A DNA stretch of 64,000 nt, from assembly GCA_002421905.1 (NCBI GenBank), contig DISK01000001.1, forward strand, positions 62,001 to 126,000, read 5' to 3'. Shown piece after piece: positions 25,587 through 33,834 of the stretch (position 1 is the first letter of the stretch; the number at the start of each line of letters is the position of its first letter). A program made the position numbers and the translations under genes. Under the pieces are notes generated by a model. That model searched no databases. It was not told the DNA's origin and worked only from the letters and a program-made list of their open reading frames with translations. This DNA comes from Micavibrio sp. UBA6212 (GTDB taxonomy: Bacteria; Pseudomonadota; Alphaproteobacteria; Micavibrionales; Micavibrionaceae).

Positions 25587-26374
25587 GTTTCTGGATGAAA
25601 CGCCTTGGTCTGACCTCCCTGCTTTTGATGGTGGGGGGAGGCGGGCTTTATTATGCCGACCATTCCGGATGGTGGGGGCGGTTTCAGGTCGATATGACCG
25701 AAAATTTCCATACCACGATGGAAGATAAGGGATTTAGTGTTGCCAATCTGTTGATTGAAGGGCGGGTTAATTTAACCCGCGAGCAGCTGAAATCTGTTTT
25801 GGATGTTGATCGCGGGCAGTCGATTTTTGAAGTTGATCTTGTGACGATGAAGTCTCGCCTTGAGAGCCTGTCATGGGTTGAATCTGCGGTGGTCGAGCGT
25901 CATTTGCCGGATACGCTTTATGTACGCGTGAATGAACGTGTTCCTTTGGTGTTGTGGCAACGGAAGAATAAATTGTCTGTGGTTGATGCACAGGGAAAAA
26001 TCCTGACTGATAATAATTTATCAAAATTCAAAAATTTGCTGATTGTTGTCGGGGAAGATGCTCCGCGATTTGCGCCAGAGCTGGTTGCAATGTTGGAGGC
26101 AGAACAGGATTTCGGGTCGCGTGTTGAATCCGCCAAATGGATTGGAGACCGGCGGTGGGATTTGTATTTGAAAAATGGCGTGGAGGTCAGACTTCCCGAA
26201 GAAGATATGGGGCAGGCTATCAAACGATTGGCGGATGCCCAGCGCGAAGCCCAGTTGATGGACCGTGATGTGTCGGCGATTGATTTGCGTGATCCCCTGC
26301 GGATCGTGGTTCAGACTGCACCCGGACGAGCCGAAGAGTATCAGGCTTCGTTCCGCATTCAGAAGAAAATATAG
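25520..26374 (+). CDS. ftsQ: Cell division protein FtsQ
   Basis: 284 residues from the ATG at 25520, which overlaps ddl by 67 bases; a TTG further upstream is less likely. A basic cytoplasmic N-terminus, one membrane helix (LGLTSLLLMVGGGGLYY), a POTRA domain (VANLLIEGRVNLTREQLKSVL...SIFEVDLVTMKSRLESLSWVESAVVERHLPDTL) and the FtsQ domain (NERVPLVLWQRKNKLSVVDAQGKIL). A bitopic divisome protein linking FtsK/FtsW to FtsLB. Followed by ftsA after 10 bases. Confidence 0.94.
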   Translation: MSRSGTRRTSILNRRAGQKARLSFWMKRLGLTSLLLMVGGGGLYYADHSGWWGRFQVDMTENFHTTMEDKGFSVANLLIEGRVNLTREQLKSVLDVDRGQSIFEVDLVTMKSRLESLSWVESAVVERHLPDTLYVRVNERVPLVLWQRKNKLSVVDAQGKILTDNNLSKFKNLLIVVGEDAPRFAPELVAMLEAEQDFGSRVESAKWIGDRRWDLYLKNGVEVRLPEEDMGQAIKRLADAQREAQLMDRDVSAIDLRDPLRIVVQTAPGRAEEYQASFRIQKKI

Positions 26375-26384
26375 GGTGTTGTAA

Positions 26385-27653
26385 ATGGCTGCCGCTTACC
26401 ATCCTAAAGGTTCTGTGATTGCTGCGCTTGATATCGGATCAAGCAAGATTGCCTGTTTTATTGGACGTGTGCGGGATGATGGGGGCAATATTGATGTCAT
26501 CGGTCTGGGGCATCAGGCGTCCCACGGAATTAAGTCAGGCACAGTGATTGATCTGGATAGTGCTGAATCTGCCATTCGTCAGGCGGTTCATGCTGCCGAA
26601 AAAATGGCATCTGATGTCACCAAAGGATATCCTCTTCGTGAAGTGATTGTAAATGTGCCGGGGATTCATACCCAATCCAAATTGATGAGCATGGGCGTTC
26701 AGATTATGGGAGAGGCTGTGACTGATAATGATATTCGGCGCGCCTTGGCCAAAGCGCAGGATCAGGCAATCGGTCATGATGTCGAACTGATTCATACAAT
26801 CCCGACGGCCTATAGAATTGATGGACATGAAGGTATTCGGGAACCGCGCGGGCTGTTCGGGCAACATCTGGATGTGGATGTCCACATGGTAACAGGTTCG
26901 ATGGGGCCGCTTCGCAATATGGCGAGTTGTATCCAAAGTTCCCATCTTGATATTACGGCACTTTGTTCTGCGCCTTATGCGTCTGGTCTGGCTTGTCTGG
27001 TCGAAGACGAAATGGATATGGGGTGCGTGGTTGTCGATATGGGCGGCGGGACTACCTCGATTGCAGTTTTTTACGGCAAGGAATTGATTTACACAGACGC
27101 TATTCCAGTTGGTGGGCAACATGTGACCAATGATATTGCCAAAGGATTGACCACGTCGGTTCATTCGGCAGAACGTATGAAGGCCTTGTATGGAAGTGCC
27201 ATTGCCACGGCAACTGATGACAAGGATTTGATTGATGTTCATCCACTGGGGGAAGAAGATCATATCCAGCCGAACCATGTACCGAGATCGTATCTGGTGA
27301 GTATTATTGCCCCGCGTCTGGAAGAAACTCTGGAATTGGTGCGCGCGCGCCTTAATGATTCTGGTCTTGGCCCGATTGCCGGACGTCGTGTCGTGTTGAC
27401 AGGGGGTGCCAGCCAAATGCCAGGTCTGCGCGAGTTGGCACAAAAATATCTGGAAAAACAGGTGCGCTTAGGCCGACCCATCAGAATGCCTGGTTTAGCG
27501 GATGCTGTCTCTGGCCCCGCTTTTTCAACGACGGCAGGCCTGCTTCATTATGTGATTGAACGTGGCGATGAAATGCCTGCCGAGATCATGGCCAATGTCG
27601 AAGCTGGGAATATGTGGCAGCGTGTCAAGATGTGGTTACGCGAAAACTGGTAG
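26385..27653 (+). CDS. ftsA: Cell division protein FtsA
   Basis: 422 residues, an actin-like ATPase that tethers FtsZ to the membrane. N-terminal ALDIGSSKIACFIGRV is the phosphate 1 loop, VVVDMGGGTTSIAVFYG the phosphate 2 loop and VVLTGGASQMPGLRELA the adenosine loop. The C-terminus MWQRVKMWLRENW is an amphipathic membrane-targeting helix. It sits between ftsQ and ftsZ; a repeat element begins three bases after its stop. Confidence 0.96.
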   Translation: MAAAYHPKGSVIAALDIGSSKIACFIGRVRDDGGNIDVIGLGHQASHGIKSGTVIDLDSAESAIRQAVHAAEKMASDVTKGYPLREVIVNVPGIHTQSKLMSMGVQIMGEAVTDNDIRRALAKAQDQAIGHDVELIHTIPTAYRIDGHEGIREPRGLFGQHLDVDVHMVTGSMGPLRNMASCIQSSHLDITALCSAPYASGLACLVEDEMDMGCVVVDMGGGTTSIAVFYGKELIYTDAIPVGGQHVTNDIAKGLTTSVHSAERMKALYGSAIATATDDKDLIDVHPLGEEDHIQPNHVPRSYLVSIIAPRLEETLELVRARLNDSGLGPIAGRRVVLTGGASQMPGLRELAQKYLEKQVRLGRPIRMPGLADAVSGPAFSTTAGLLHYVIERGDEMPAEIMANVEAGNMWQRVKMWLRENW

Positions 27654-27655
27654 GG

Positions 27656-27810
27656 CAGGCTTAGGCTTTTGGTCTGCAAATCGATTTTTCTGTGCTTCCG
27701 TTTCTCACGTACTTGAATGTACGCTGCGATACGGTTCTCGAAAATTTCGATTTTCGCCACAAAGGCCTTTGCCTGGTTTGTCTCAGGCTTCGGCTTTTGG
27801 TCTGCAAATC
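27656..27810. repeat. Intergenic repeat element: 27-bp direct repeats flanking three inverted repeats
   Basis: Two copies of a 27-bp sequence (27656-27682 and 27784-27810; CAGGCTT-A/C-GGCTTTTGG then TCTGCAAATC) match at 26 of 27 positions. Between them lie CGTAC-TTGAAT-GTACG (27708-27723), CGAAAAT-TTCG-ATTTTCG (27739-27756, a UUCG tetraloop hairpin) and the palindrome CAAAGGCCTTTG (27760-27771). No open frame. This looks like a small dispersed intergenic element, inserted between ftsA and ftsZ. Only one copy is in the window. Confidence 0.7.
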
Positions 27811-28032
27811 TATAAACGACAATGTGGATTCTTTTAGTGTTTTCTTCTTTTCCTTTGCAAATTGAAGACTCGTCGGTTTAGACTGATGAAGTTGATTCGT
27901 TATTGTCTATCTTTGATGAATTGGAACGCAGCGCACATTTTTCCAAAAAAATTCAAATAATAATTCATACCGCAGGTATCTTGCGGGATTGCAACGAACA
28001 AGAAAAACAAGCCTCGGAAGGAGTTCCTTTCA
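27811..28032 (+). other. ftsZ leader region
   Basis: About 220 bases, AT-rich, between the repeat element and the ftsZ start. ACCGCAGGTATCTTGCGG (27970-27987) can form a hairpin (CCGCA/TGCGG). A good ribosome site, GGAAGGAG, lies about ten bases ahead of the ATG. No consensus CtrA box was found by eye. Confidence 0.4.
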
Positions 28033-29838
28033 ATGATTAACATCCGGATGAATAACGTGGATCATTCTTCAAAAAATAAACTTTCCCCTAAGATTACAGT
28101 TGTTGGTGTCGGCGGAGCCGGTGGCAATGCGGTCAATAACATGATTTCAACCAATTTGAATGGTGTTGATTTCATTGTTTGTAATACAGATTCTCAAGCG
28201 CTGGTCGGAAATCTGGCCGAGCATAAAATCCAGTTGGGCGCTGCCTTGACCGAAGGTCTGGGGGCAGGAGCCAAGCCGGAGATCGGTCGTGCTGCTGCTG
28301 AAGAAAGCCTCGACGATGTGATGCAGTATATGGAAGACGCAAATATGGCGTTTATCACGGCTGGCATGGGCGGTGGAACCGGAACCGGTGCTGCGGCTGT
28401 TATTGCCAAGGCTTGCCGTGAGCGTGGTATTCTGACCGTTGGGGTCGTGACCAAGCCGTTCCATTTTGAAGGCACTCGCCGGATGAAGATGGCCGAAGAA
28501 GGTCTTGAAGAACTTCAGAATTATGTTGATACATTGATTGTTATTCCAAACCAGAATTTGTTCCGTGTTGTGAATGACAAAACTACTTTTGCTGACGGTT
28601 TCAAAATGGCAGATAGCGTGTTGCAATCTGCTGTGCGTGGTGTCACTGACCTGATCGTGATGCCTGGTTTGATTAACCTTGATTTTGCCGATATTCGTTC
28701 GGTCATGCAGGAAATGGGTAAAGCCGTGATGGGCGCAGGTGAGGCGACCGGTGATAACCGTGCGACTGAAGCTGCCGAGAAAGCGATCAGCAATCCTCTT
28801 CTCGATGATGTGTCGATGAAGGGTGCCAAAGGCGTGATCGTCAATATTACTGGCGGATATGATATGACCTTGTTCGAAGTCGATGAGGCTTGTAACCGCA
28901 TCCGCGACGAAGTCGATCCTGATGCCAATATCATCTTCGGGTCAACTTTTGATGAGTCTCTGGAAGGTACGATCCGTGTATCTGTTGTGGCAACCGGTAT
29001 TGACGCCGCTGTTGCCGAGAAGAAAGTTTCTTCTGGTGGCCGCGGAGCTCTCGGTGGTTTTTCTGTTGATCGTACCCGTCCGGCAGCGCAACCTGTGTTA
29101 GTGGCTCGTCCAGTGAATCAGGCAGTGAATCAGCCAGTTGCGTCAGCGCGGGCTGCTTATGCACCTGCGGTGTCCAGACCGGTTGAAAACTCCTCGAGCG
29201 CTGTTCAGCAGGAATTTGAAGTCGAGGCTGTTCCTCAAAAAACGGCTGCGTTTGGTGGTATTCGTGGAACCCGCATGGGCGAAGCATTTATTCCTCCTCA
29301 GCCTGTCGAGATTGAAGGCGGGTATCAGGGTGATGTGTATCAGCAGGCTATGGCTCCTGTTGTCCAGCAATCCCAACAACACTCTTTCCATCAACGTCCT
29401 GTGGACTTTGTTCAGGCTCCTGTTCAACAAGCGCCGCAACAGCCAGTTTATGAACAGCAACCTGTCCAGCAATATCAGCAACAGGCTCCTATCTATAATG
29501 AAGCTCCTGCCTATTCTCAACAGGGTGGTTTTGATGCACCGGTTCAACCGCGTAAAAAATCGCCGTCCTTGTTTGAACGGATTACAGGCGGGTATCGCCG
29601 GATGGAGGCAACTGTTGAGTCTTTCGCCGGGCAGGATTCTGATCTTGGTGATATGCCTCAAGCTGGATCTTCAGGGTCAGGCAATGGCGGTGGATTGGGG
29701 CTTCGTGCGCCACAACGGGCTGCTGCTCCGGCAAAAACTCCTGCTCAGGGACGGTTGAATATTGATGCTCCGGCGACCCAGAAATCAGAAGAAGACGAGT
29801 TGGATATTCCAGCCTTCCTGCGTCGTCAGACCAGCTAG
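28033..29838 (+). CDS. ftsZ: Cell division protein FtsZ
   Basis: 601 residues, a long FtsZ typical of alphaproteobacteria. The GTPase core (about residues 17-330) has VVGVGGAGGNAVNNM and the tubulin signature AGMGGGTGTGAAAVIA. A ~230-residue Gln/Pro-rich linker (many QQ and QP runs) follows, then the conserved C-terminal peptide DIPAFLRRQTS that binds FtsA. It forms the cytokinetic ring. Separate promoter region from ftsA because of the 379-base gap; a terminator follows. Confidence 0.97.
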   Translation: MINIRMNNVDHSSKNKLSPKITVVGVGGAGGNAVNNMISTNLNGVDFIVCNTDSQALVGNLAEHKIQLGAALTEGLGAGAKPEIGRAAAEESLDDVMQYMEDANMAFITAGMGGGTGTGAAAVIAKACRERGILTVGVVTKPFHFEGTRRMKMAEEGLEELQNYVDTLIVIPNQNLFRVVNDKTTFADGFKMADSVLQSAVRGVTDLIVMPGLINLDFADIRSVMQEMGKAVMGAGEATGDNRATEAAEKAISNPLLDDVSMKGAKGVIVNITGGYDMTLFEVDEACNRIRDEVDPDANIIFGSTFDESLEGTIRVSVVATGIDAAVAEKKVSSGGRGALGGFSVDRTRPAAQPVLVARPVNQAVNQPVASARAAYAPAVSRPVENSSSAVQQEFEVEAVPQKTAAFGGIRGTRMGEAFIPPQPVEIEGGYQGDVYQQAMAPVVQQSQQHSFHQRPVDFVQAPVQQAPQQPVYEQQPVQQYQQQAPIYNEAPAYSQQGGFDAPVQPRKKSPSLFERITGGYRRMEATVESFAGQDSDLGDMPQAGSSGSGNGGGLGLRAPQRAAAPAKTPAQGRLNIDAPATQKSEEDELDIPAFLRRQTS

Positions 29839-29866
29839 TATTCTCATCGAATTTGAGTCTTTAGAT

Positions 29867-29893
29867 TAAAAGCCCGTTCTCGGGCTTTTTTTT
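29867..29893 (+). terminator. Rho-independent terminator after ftsZ
   Basis: AAAAGCCCG, loop TTCT, CGGGCTTTTTTTT: a six-GC/AT-pair core stem (29871-29876 with 29881-29886), flanking A/T pairs and an eight-base T-run. Confidence 0.88.
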
Positions 29894-29969
29894 ACACTCT
29901 TTCAGTTTTATATTTGACATAATTTCATTGCAAAGGTATGTTCTATGGATCATTTTATGGAGCAGTGTT

Positions 29970-30401
29970 ATGTCATCATTTATCAAACCGGTTATTTTTG
30001 CAGCGGGAGTTCTGGGGACGGTTTTTGCCCAAGGGGTTGGGGCTCAAGTTATTGAGCCAGCCAAGGACAATGACCATGAAAAGATCGTGGCGCGCGGAAT
30101 TTTGACCAGTGGTGATAAACTGGCCAAGGTTACATTGGGATATAAAATTACCAAAGACGGAATTGTTGCGTATCAGGCAAAACATGGGAATCATATTTTG
30201 ACTGATGATGTAATTGCTTGTACCGATATTCGCAAAATTGCTGAATCAATTTCGAGTCCCGGGGGTCGCAAATCAATAGAAGATGGAATTGTTCGGGCGT
30301 CGGATGTTGACTTTATAGACCGTAACCGAAGACTGGGGCAGGTGAAATTGGCCCTTGACGCTGCGAAAGATTGCCGTAGGCTCGGCTTCGGTGCAAAATA
30401 G
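29970..30401 (+). CDS. Small exported protein of unknown function
   Basis: 143 residues from the ATG at 29970 (GGAG nine bases upstream). A signal peptide (PVIFAAGVLGTVFAQGVGAQ) is followed by a polar domain with two Cys (IACTDIRKIAESI and AAKDCRRLGFG). The segment ITKDGIVAYQAKHGNHIL suggests a beta hairpin. No family recognised. It lies alone after the ftsZ terminator. Confidence 0.65.
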   Translation: MSSFIKPVIFAAGVLGTVFAQGVGAQVIEPAKDNDHEKIVARGILTSGDKLAKVTLGYKITKDGIVAYQAKHGNHILTDDVIACTDIRKIAESISSPGGRKSIEDGIVRASDVDFIDRNRRLGQVKLALDAAKDCRRLGFGAK

Positions 30402-30443
30402 AAAGCTTGGAAGTTTTATCTCTTACGAGATCGAAATTCTGAA

Positions 30444-30770
30444 ATGGGATTTATAATGTTGAATGATGCCTCTGAAAAAGTGCATGTAAAGATAGAGTTT
30501 GATGTTTTGACTATTGGCAGGGATATCATCCTTTCCTCCCCTCAATACGCTGACTTTCTTATACCTATGCAAAGAGAAGACGTCCACGAGAGTATAGGGG
30601 AATGCGATTATGATGTGTTGGTCGACCTTCTTCGTCAAGCTTTCAATGTTTATAGTGGTTTGCGTGGGCTTAATGCCAGTAACCTTCTTATATCTATGCC
30701 GAATAAAGAGCAATTTGGACGTCAACAGGTGCGCTTGAAAGCGGCATATTTGCGAGAAAAAACTATATAA
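30444..30770 (+). CDS. Small hypothetical protein
   Basis: 108 residues from 30444, or 104 from a second ATG at 30456; neither has a strong ribosome site. Acidic, soluble, with a helical C-terminus (EQFGRQQVRLKAAYLREK). No family recognised. Codon use looks ordinary. The opposite strand also has an open frame here but its composition is less protein-like. Confidence 0.45.
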   Translation: MGFIMLNDASEKVHVKIEFDVLTIGRDIILSSPQYADFLIPMQREDVHESIGECDYDVLVDLLRQAFNVYSGLRGLNASNLLISMPNKEQFGRQQVRLKAAYLREKTI

Positions 30771-30825
30771 AACCTTGTTTTGAGAATTATAGACACATCG
30801 TGAAAGATCGTCGCCGCTTCGGGTT

Positions 30826-31632
30826 TTAGGGTTTCCATGGCTCCAGCAGGGCATAAAGGCAAATGCCGGTCGCGACCGAAAGGTTGAGGCTGTCGGCACG
30901 GCCATTCATCGGCAGGCGGATGCAGGTGGTCGCGATTTGGCGTAGGTCTTCGGATAAGCCGGCCTGTTCATTACCCATCATGAGTAAAAGCGGTTTTTTC
31001 GGGGTAACCTCACGGAAATCGACAGAGCTCTGAAGTGTTGTTCCAATCAGATCCCCTGACCAGTCTTTTGCCCAGTTTATAAACTCGTCCTGAGTTGCTT
31101 GATAAATAGGAACTGAAAAGAGGGAACCCATGGTGGCGCGCACAGCTTCGACCGAGTAGGGGTCGCAGCATTGTCCGACAAGGATTACGCCGCTTGCGCC
31201 GATCGCATCAATGGTACGGATAATCGTCCCCAGGTTGCCAGGATCACGCACCTGTTCTAGTGCAATATAGCAACGATCCGTATCGTTTTTATCTATAGTT
31301 TCCAGCTTATGGACTATTTGTTCAAAGACTCCGATGACAGATTGCGGGTTGTCCTTACGGGAGAGTTTTTCAAGCACCAGCGCGCTGACCTCGATGGGTA
31401 ATCCACCGCATTTACCACAATACGATACGCACCGATTTATATCATCTTTTCCTTTTAGATCAGAATGATAAGCTAGGTATTTCAAGCTTGCGCCTAGCTC
31501 CATGCCTTCAATGACAGAGCGCAATCCTTCGACCAGAAACAGACCTGTTTCCTTGCGGCGCTTCCTCATTTCAAGAGCTTTCAAGTCCTTGATGATCTGG
31601 TTCGAGGGGGAGCTGATAAGTTTTATGGTCAT
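30826..31632 (-). CDS. SpoU/TrmH-family RNA 2'-O-methyltransferase
   Basis: 268 residues from the ATG at 31632. An N-terminal substrate-binding domain (SSPSNQIIKDLKALEMRKRR...LFLVEGLRSV) precedes the SPOUT domain with motif 1 LEQVRDPGNLGTIIRTIDA, motif 2 LLMMGNEQAGLSEDL and motif 3 IRLPMNGRADSLNLSVATGI. It methylates the 2'-O of a ribose in rRNA or tRNA; the target is not determinable. Only one base separates its start from the stop of the upstream methyltransferase gene, so the two form an operon. Confidence 0.92.
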   Translation of the reverse strand: MTIKLISSPSNQIIKDLKALEMRKRRKETGLFLVEGLRSVIEGMELGASLKYLAYHSDLKGKDDINRCVSYCGKCGGLPIEVSALVLEKLSRKDNPQSVIGVFEQIVHKLETIDKNDTDRCYIALEQVRDPGNLGTIIRTIDAIGASGVILVGQCCDPYSVEAVRATMGSLFSVPIYQATQDEFINWAKDWSGDLIGTTLQSSVDFREVTPKKPLLLMMGNEQAGLSEDLRQIATTCIRLPMNGRADSLNLSVATGICLYALLEPWKP

Positions 31633-31633
31633 G

Positions 31634-32527
31634 TTATTCCTTGGCTGCCCATCTGCTGTACAGGGAGGTGGAGAGAAAACGCTGCTTGTTTTCCTGTTCA
31701 ATCAAAAGTTCCCCGTATTCTATGCTGCCACCCCGATCTTTCAGGATGTCATGCATGAGGTTGCCCAAAGAGACCGATGACAGACGCATGGCGTAGGCCG
31801 TCAAGATAACAAAACTAGGGTCATCAGATAGGAGCTCTACGCAGCTACCTAAGAAATCGACGAGATCTTCTTCGATCTGCCAGCGTTCACCATCTGGCCC
31901 ACGCCCGAATTTTGGCGGATCCATGATAATTCCGTCATATTTGCGGCCCCTGCGAAGTTCACGGGCGACGAAAGCCTTGGCATCATCGCAAATCCACCGG
32001 ATTGGCGCATCGTTCAGGCCGCTGGCCCCCTGATTATCCTTGGCCCATTGAATGGCTTTTTTCGAGGCGTCCAGATGTGTGACACTTGCCCCTGCCTTCG
32101 CGGCAGCCAGAGACGCGGCCCCTGTATAGGCAAAAAGATTCAATATATTAAGTGGGCGGTTGGCCTTGGCTACCTTTTCATTCACCCAGTGCCAGTGAGT
32201 TAACTGTTCGGGGAACAGCCCCATATGGCGGAACGACATCAGGCGGCAAATAAATTTAACGCCTTCCCATTCTACTGGCCAGCTTTCAGGGGCGTCAGAA
32301 CAAAGTCTCCATTTTCCGGCATCTGCATCTTCGTCCCCTGTGTTGGTGAAAATTGCGTCGGCCTGATCCCAGTCCACTTCGGTCAAAGTGGGCCCCCATA
32401 GGGCCTGTGGCTCGGGGCGATTGACTATAATTTTTCCATAACGCTCCAGCTTCCGACCGTGGCCGGAATCGAGAAGGGCGTAGTCTGCCCATGGATGGGC
32501 AATCAGGGGAGTAATACTTGCAATCAT
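31634..32527 (-). CDS. Class I SAM-dependent (RlmI-like) methyltransferase
   Basis: 297 residues from the ATG at 32527. The C-terminal half is a Rossmann methyltransferase with motif I LNLFAYTGAASLAAAKAGA and the post-I acidic LDASKKAI, and DGIIMDPPKFGRG, the DPPK-type catalytic motif seen in RlmI/RlmK-like RNA methyltransferases. The N-terminal half is not a PUA domain. Probably modifies rRNA. Operon with the SpoU gene; diverges from coaD. Confidence 0.85.
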   Translation of the reverse strand: MIASITPLIAHPWADYALLDSGHGRKLERYGKIIVNRPEPQALWGPTLTEVDWDQADAIFTNTGDEDADAGKWRLCSDAPESWPVEWEGVKFICRLMSFRHMGLFPEQLTHWHWVNEKVAKANRPLNILNLFAYTGAASLAAAKAGASVTHLDASKKAIQWAKDNQGASGLNDAPIRWICDDAKAFVARELRRGRKYDGIIMDPPKFGRGPDGERWQIEEDLVDFLGSCVELLSDDPSFVILTAYAMRLSSVSLGNLMHDILKDRGGSIEYGELLIEQENKQRFLSTSLYSRWAAKE

Positions 32528-32579
32528 TTTCAATCTTCTTATAGATAGCTGACGACCAAAAAACAAGAACAGGTTTGAT

Positions 32580-33083
32580 ATGGCTGAACGAATCGGAATT
32601 TATCCCGGAACATTTGACCCGATCACCAAGGGACATCTGCATATTATCCAGCGCGCCAGTCGTCTGGTTGATCGTTTGATCGTCGGTGTTGCCGGAAATC
32701 AACGAAAAAGCCCGCTTTTTTCTACGGAAGAGCGTCTGGAGATGGTTCGTCATGATATTGGCAACTTGTTTGATAAAGGGTGCGATATCGAGGTCGAGTC
32801 CTTTGATGATCTGTTGATTTCCTATGCTCACAAAAAAGGTGCGGCTTGCCTGTTTCGTGGATTGCGGGCGGTGTCCGACTTTGAATTTGAATTCCAGATG
32901 ACGGGGATGAATGCCAAACTTGCCCCCGATATTGAAACGGTCTTTCTGGTCGCATCCGATAAATGGCAGTTTGTCTCGTCTTCCTTCATTAAAGAGATTT
33001 GCTCTCTGGGTGGGGACATCTCGGAATTTGTCACGCCGGCGGTTTTGGACAAGCTTTTGAAAAAATTTGAAATCTCTGCTTGA
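32580..33083 (+). CDS. coaD: Phosphopantetheine adenylyltransferase
   Basis: 167 residues, full length. Nucleotidyltransferase with IGIYPGTFDPITKGHLHII (the TxGH motif), CLFRGLRAVSDFEFEFQM and VSSSFIKEICSLGGD (the ISSTxIRE motif). It makes dephospho-CoA from 4'-phosphopantetheine and ATP. The ATG at 32580 follows GAACAGG. The tRNA-Lys gene lies 65 bases downstream. Confidence 0.97.
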   Translation: MAERIGIYPGTFDPITKGHLHIIQRASRLVDRLIVGVAGNQRKSPLFSTEERLEMVRHDIGNLFDKGCDIEVESFDDLLISYAHKKGAACLFRGLRAVSDFEFEFQMTGMNAKLAPDIETVFLVASDKWQFVSSSFIKEICSLGGDISEFVTPAVLDKLLKKFEISA

Positions 33084-33148
33084 CGGATGGGTTTGCTTTC
33101 CGTATTTTACCCCGACTTTCAGCACCCCGCCTATGGTGAGTGTTTGCT

Positions 33149-33224
33149 GACCGCGTAGCTCAGCTGGTAGAGCAACTGACTTTTAATCAGTAGGTCCAGG
33201 GTTCGAATCCCTGCGCGGTCACCA
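33149..33224 (+). tRNA. tRNA-Lys (TTT)
   Basis: 76 bases with encoded CCA. Acceptor GACCGCG/CGCGGTC, D-arm GCTC...GAGC, anticodon stem ACTGA/TCAGT with loop CTTTTAA giving anticodon TTT (lysine AAA/AAG), T-arm CAGGG-TTCGAAT-CCCTG. Confidence 0.97.
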
Positions 33225-33310
33225 TTATTTCTAGGGCTTCTAGGTTTTTCAATTTCCCCGATCAATCCTGAGTGACCAATAAGTCACCAAGTGTCCTCCA
33301 AATTTTGTTT

Positions 33311-33727
33311 TTAGTTTTCATTTATAAACTGGTTTAAGGAGAGGTAGTTTTTCAGGAGCAGGGCAATCTCTTTGATGTCATCTTTGAGAAAATATCCGGC
33401 GATGTTGAGATCGTATCCTTGTTTTACATCCTGATGACGGGCGGATGTGCTTAGAATAAAGATAATATTTTGTTTGAGAAAATTATCTTCCCGTATTTCT
33501 TTTATGAATCCCAGACCATCGAGTTTGGGGAGGTTGAGGTCGGTCATGATAATGCAAGGGGTGATCGCGGGAATGGTTTTTGTTCCATGCAATAAGCTCA
33601 ACGCTTCCGCCCCATCGGTTGCAAAAAACACCGGATTTTTAAGCTCGACCTTTTTGAACGCCCTTAAAACGATCTCCTGATCAATATCGTTATCTTCCAG
33701 TATTAAAATGGGAATGAGTGAAATCAC
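33311..33727 (-). CDS. Single-domain response regulator (Rcp1-like)
   Basis: 138 residues, only a receiver: ILEDNDIDQEIVLRAF (acidic pocket), IIMTDLNLPKLDGLGFI (phospho-acceptor Asp), IFILSTSARHQDV (Thr/Ser switch) and GYFLKDDI (Lys). The wording matches the Rcp1-type regulators that partner phytochrome-like kinases. It is divergent from the histidine kinase gene 107 bases away, making a probable two-component pair with no DNA-binding output. Confidence 0.88.
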   Translation of the reverse strand: MISLIPILILEDNDIDQEIVLRAFKKVELKNPVFFATDGAEALSLLHGTKTIPAITPCIIMTDLNLPKLDGLGFIKEIREDNFLKQNIIFILSTSARHQDVKQGYDLNIAGYFLKDDIKEIALLLKNYLSLNQFINEN

Positions 33728-33834
33728 GGTCCTGCCCTTGCTCTTGAAAGATTCTTCTTCCCTATCTTATAGGATTAGCAGATAATTGCGCAATTATAAA
33801 TTGCTTTGAATATTTTCAGGGATGAGGCCAGAGG

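Noticed and set aside
26535..27443. 302-codon minus-strand frame opposite ftsA
   Set aside because: Shadow of ftsA; the real gene has full motifs on the plus strand.
29138..29758. 206-codon plus-strand frame in the ftsZ linker
   Set aside because: Same-strand shifted frame over the repetitive Gln/Pro linker; ftsZ itself is intact to its conserved C-terminal peptide.
30423..30905. 160-codon minus-strand frame spanning the small hypothetical gene and the 3' end of the SpoU gene
   Set aside because: Overlaps the methyltransferase coding region in another frame and lacks a ribosome site or recognisable pattern.
32295..33125. 276-codon minus-strand frame opposite coaD
   Set aside because: Shadow of coaD and of the neighbouring methyltransferase.
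33149..33310. Integration site at tRNA-Lys
   Set aside because: No integrase, repeat of the tRNA 3' end, or island genes follow.
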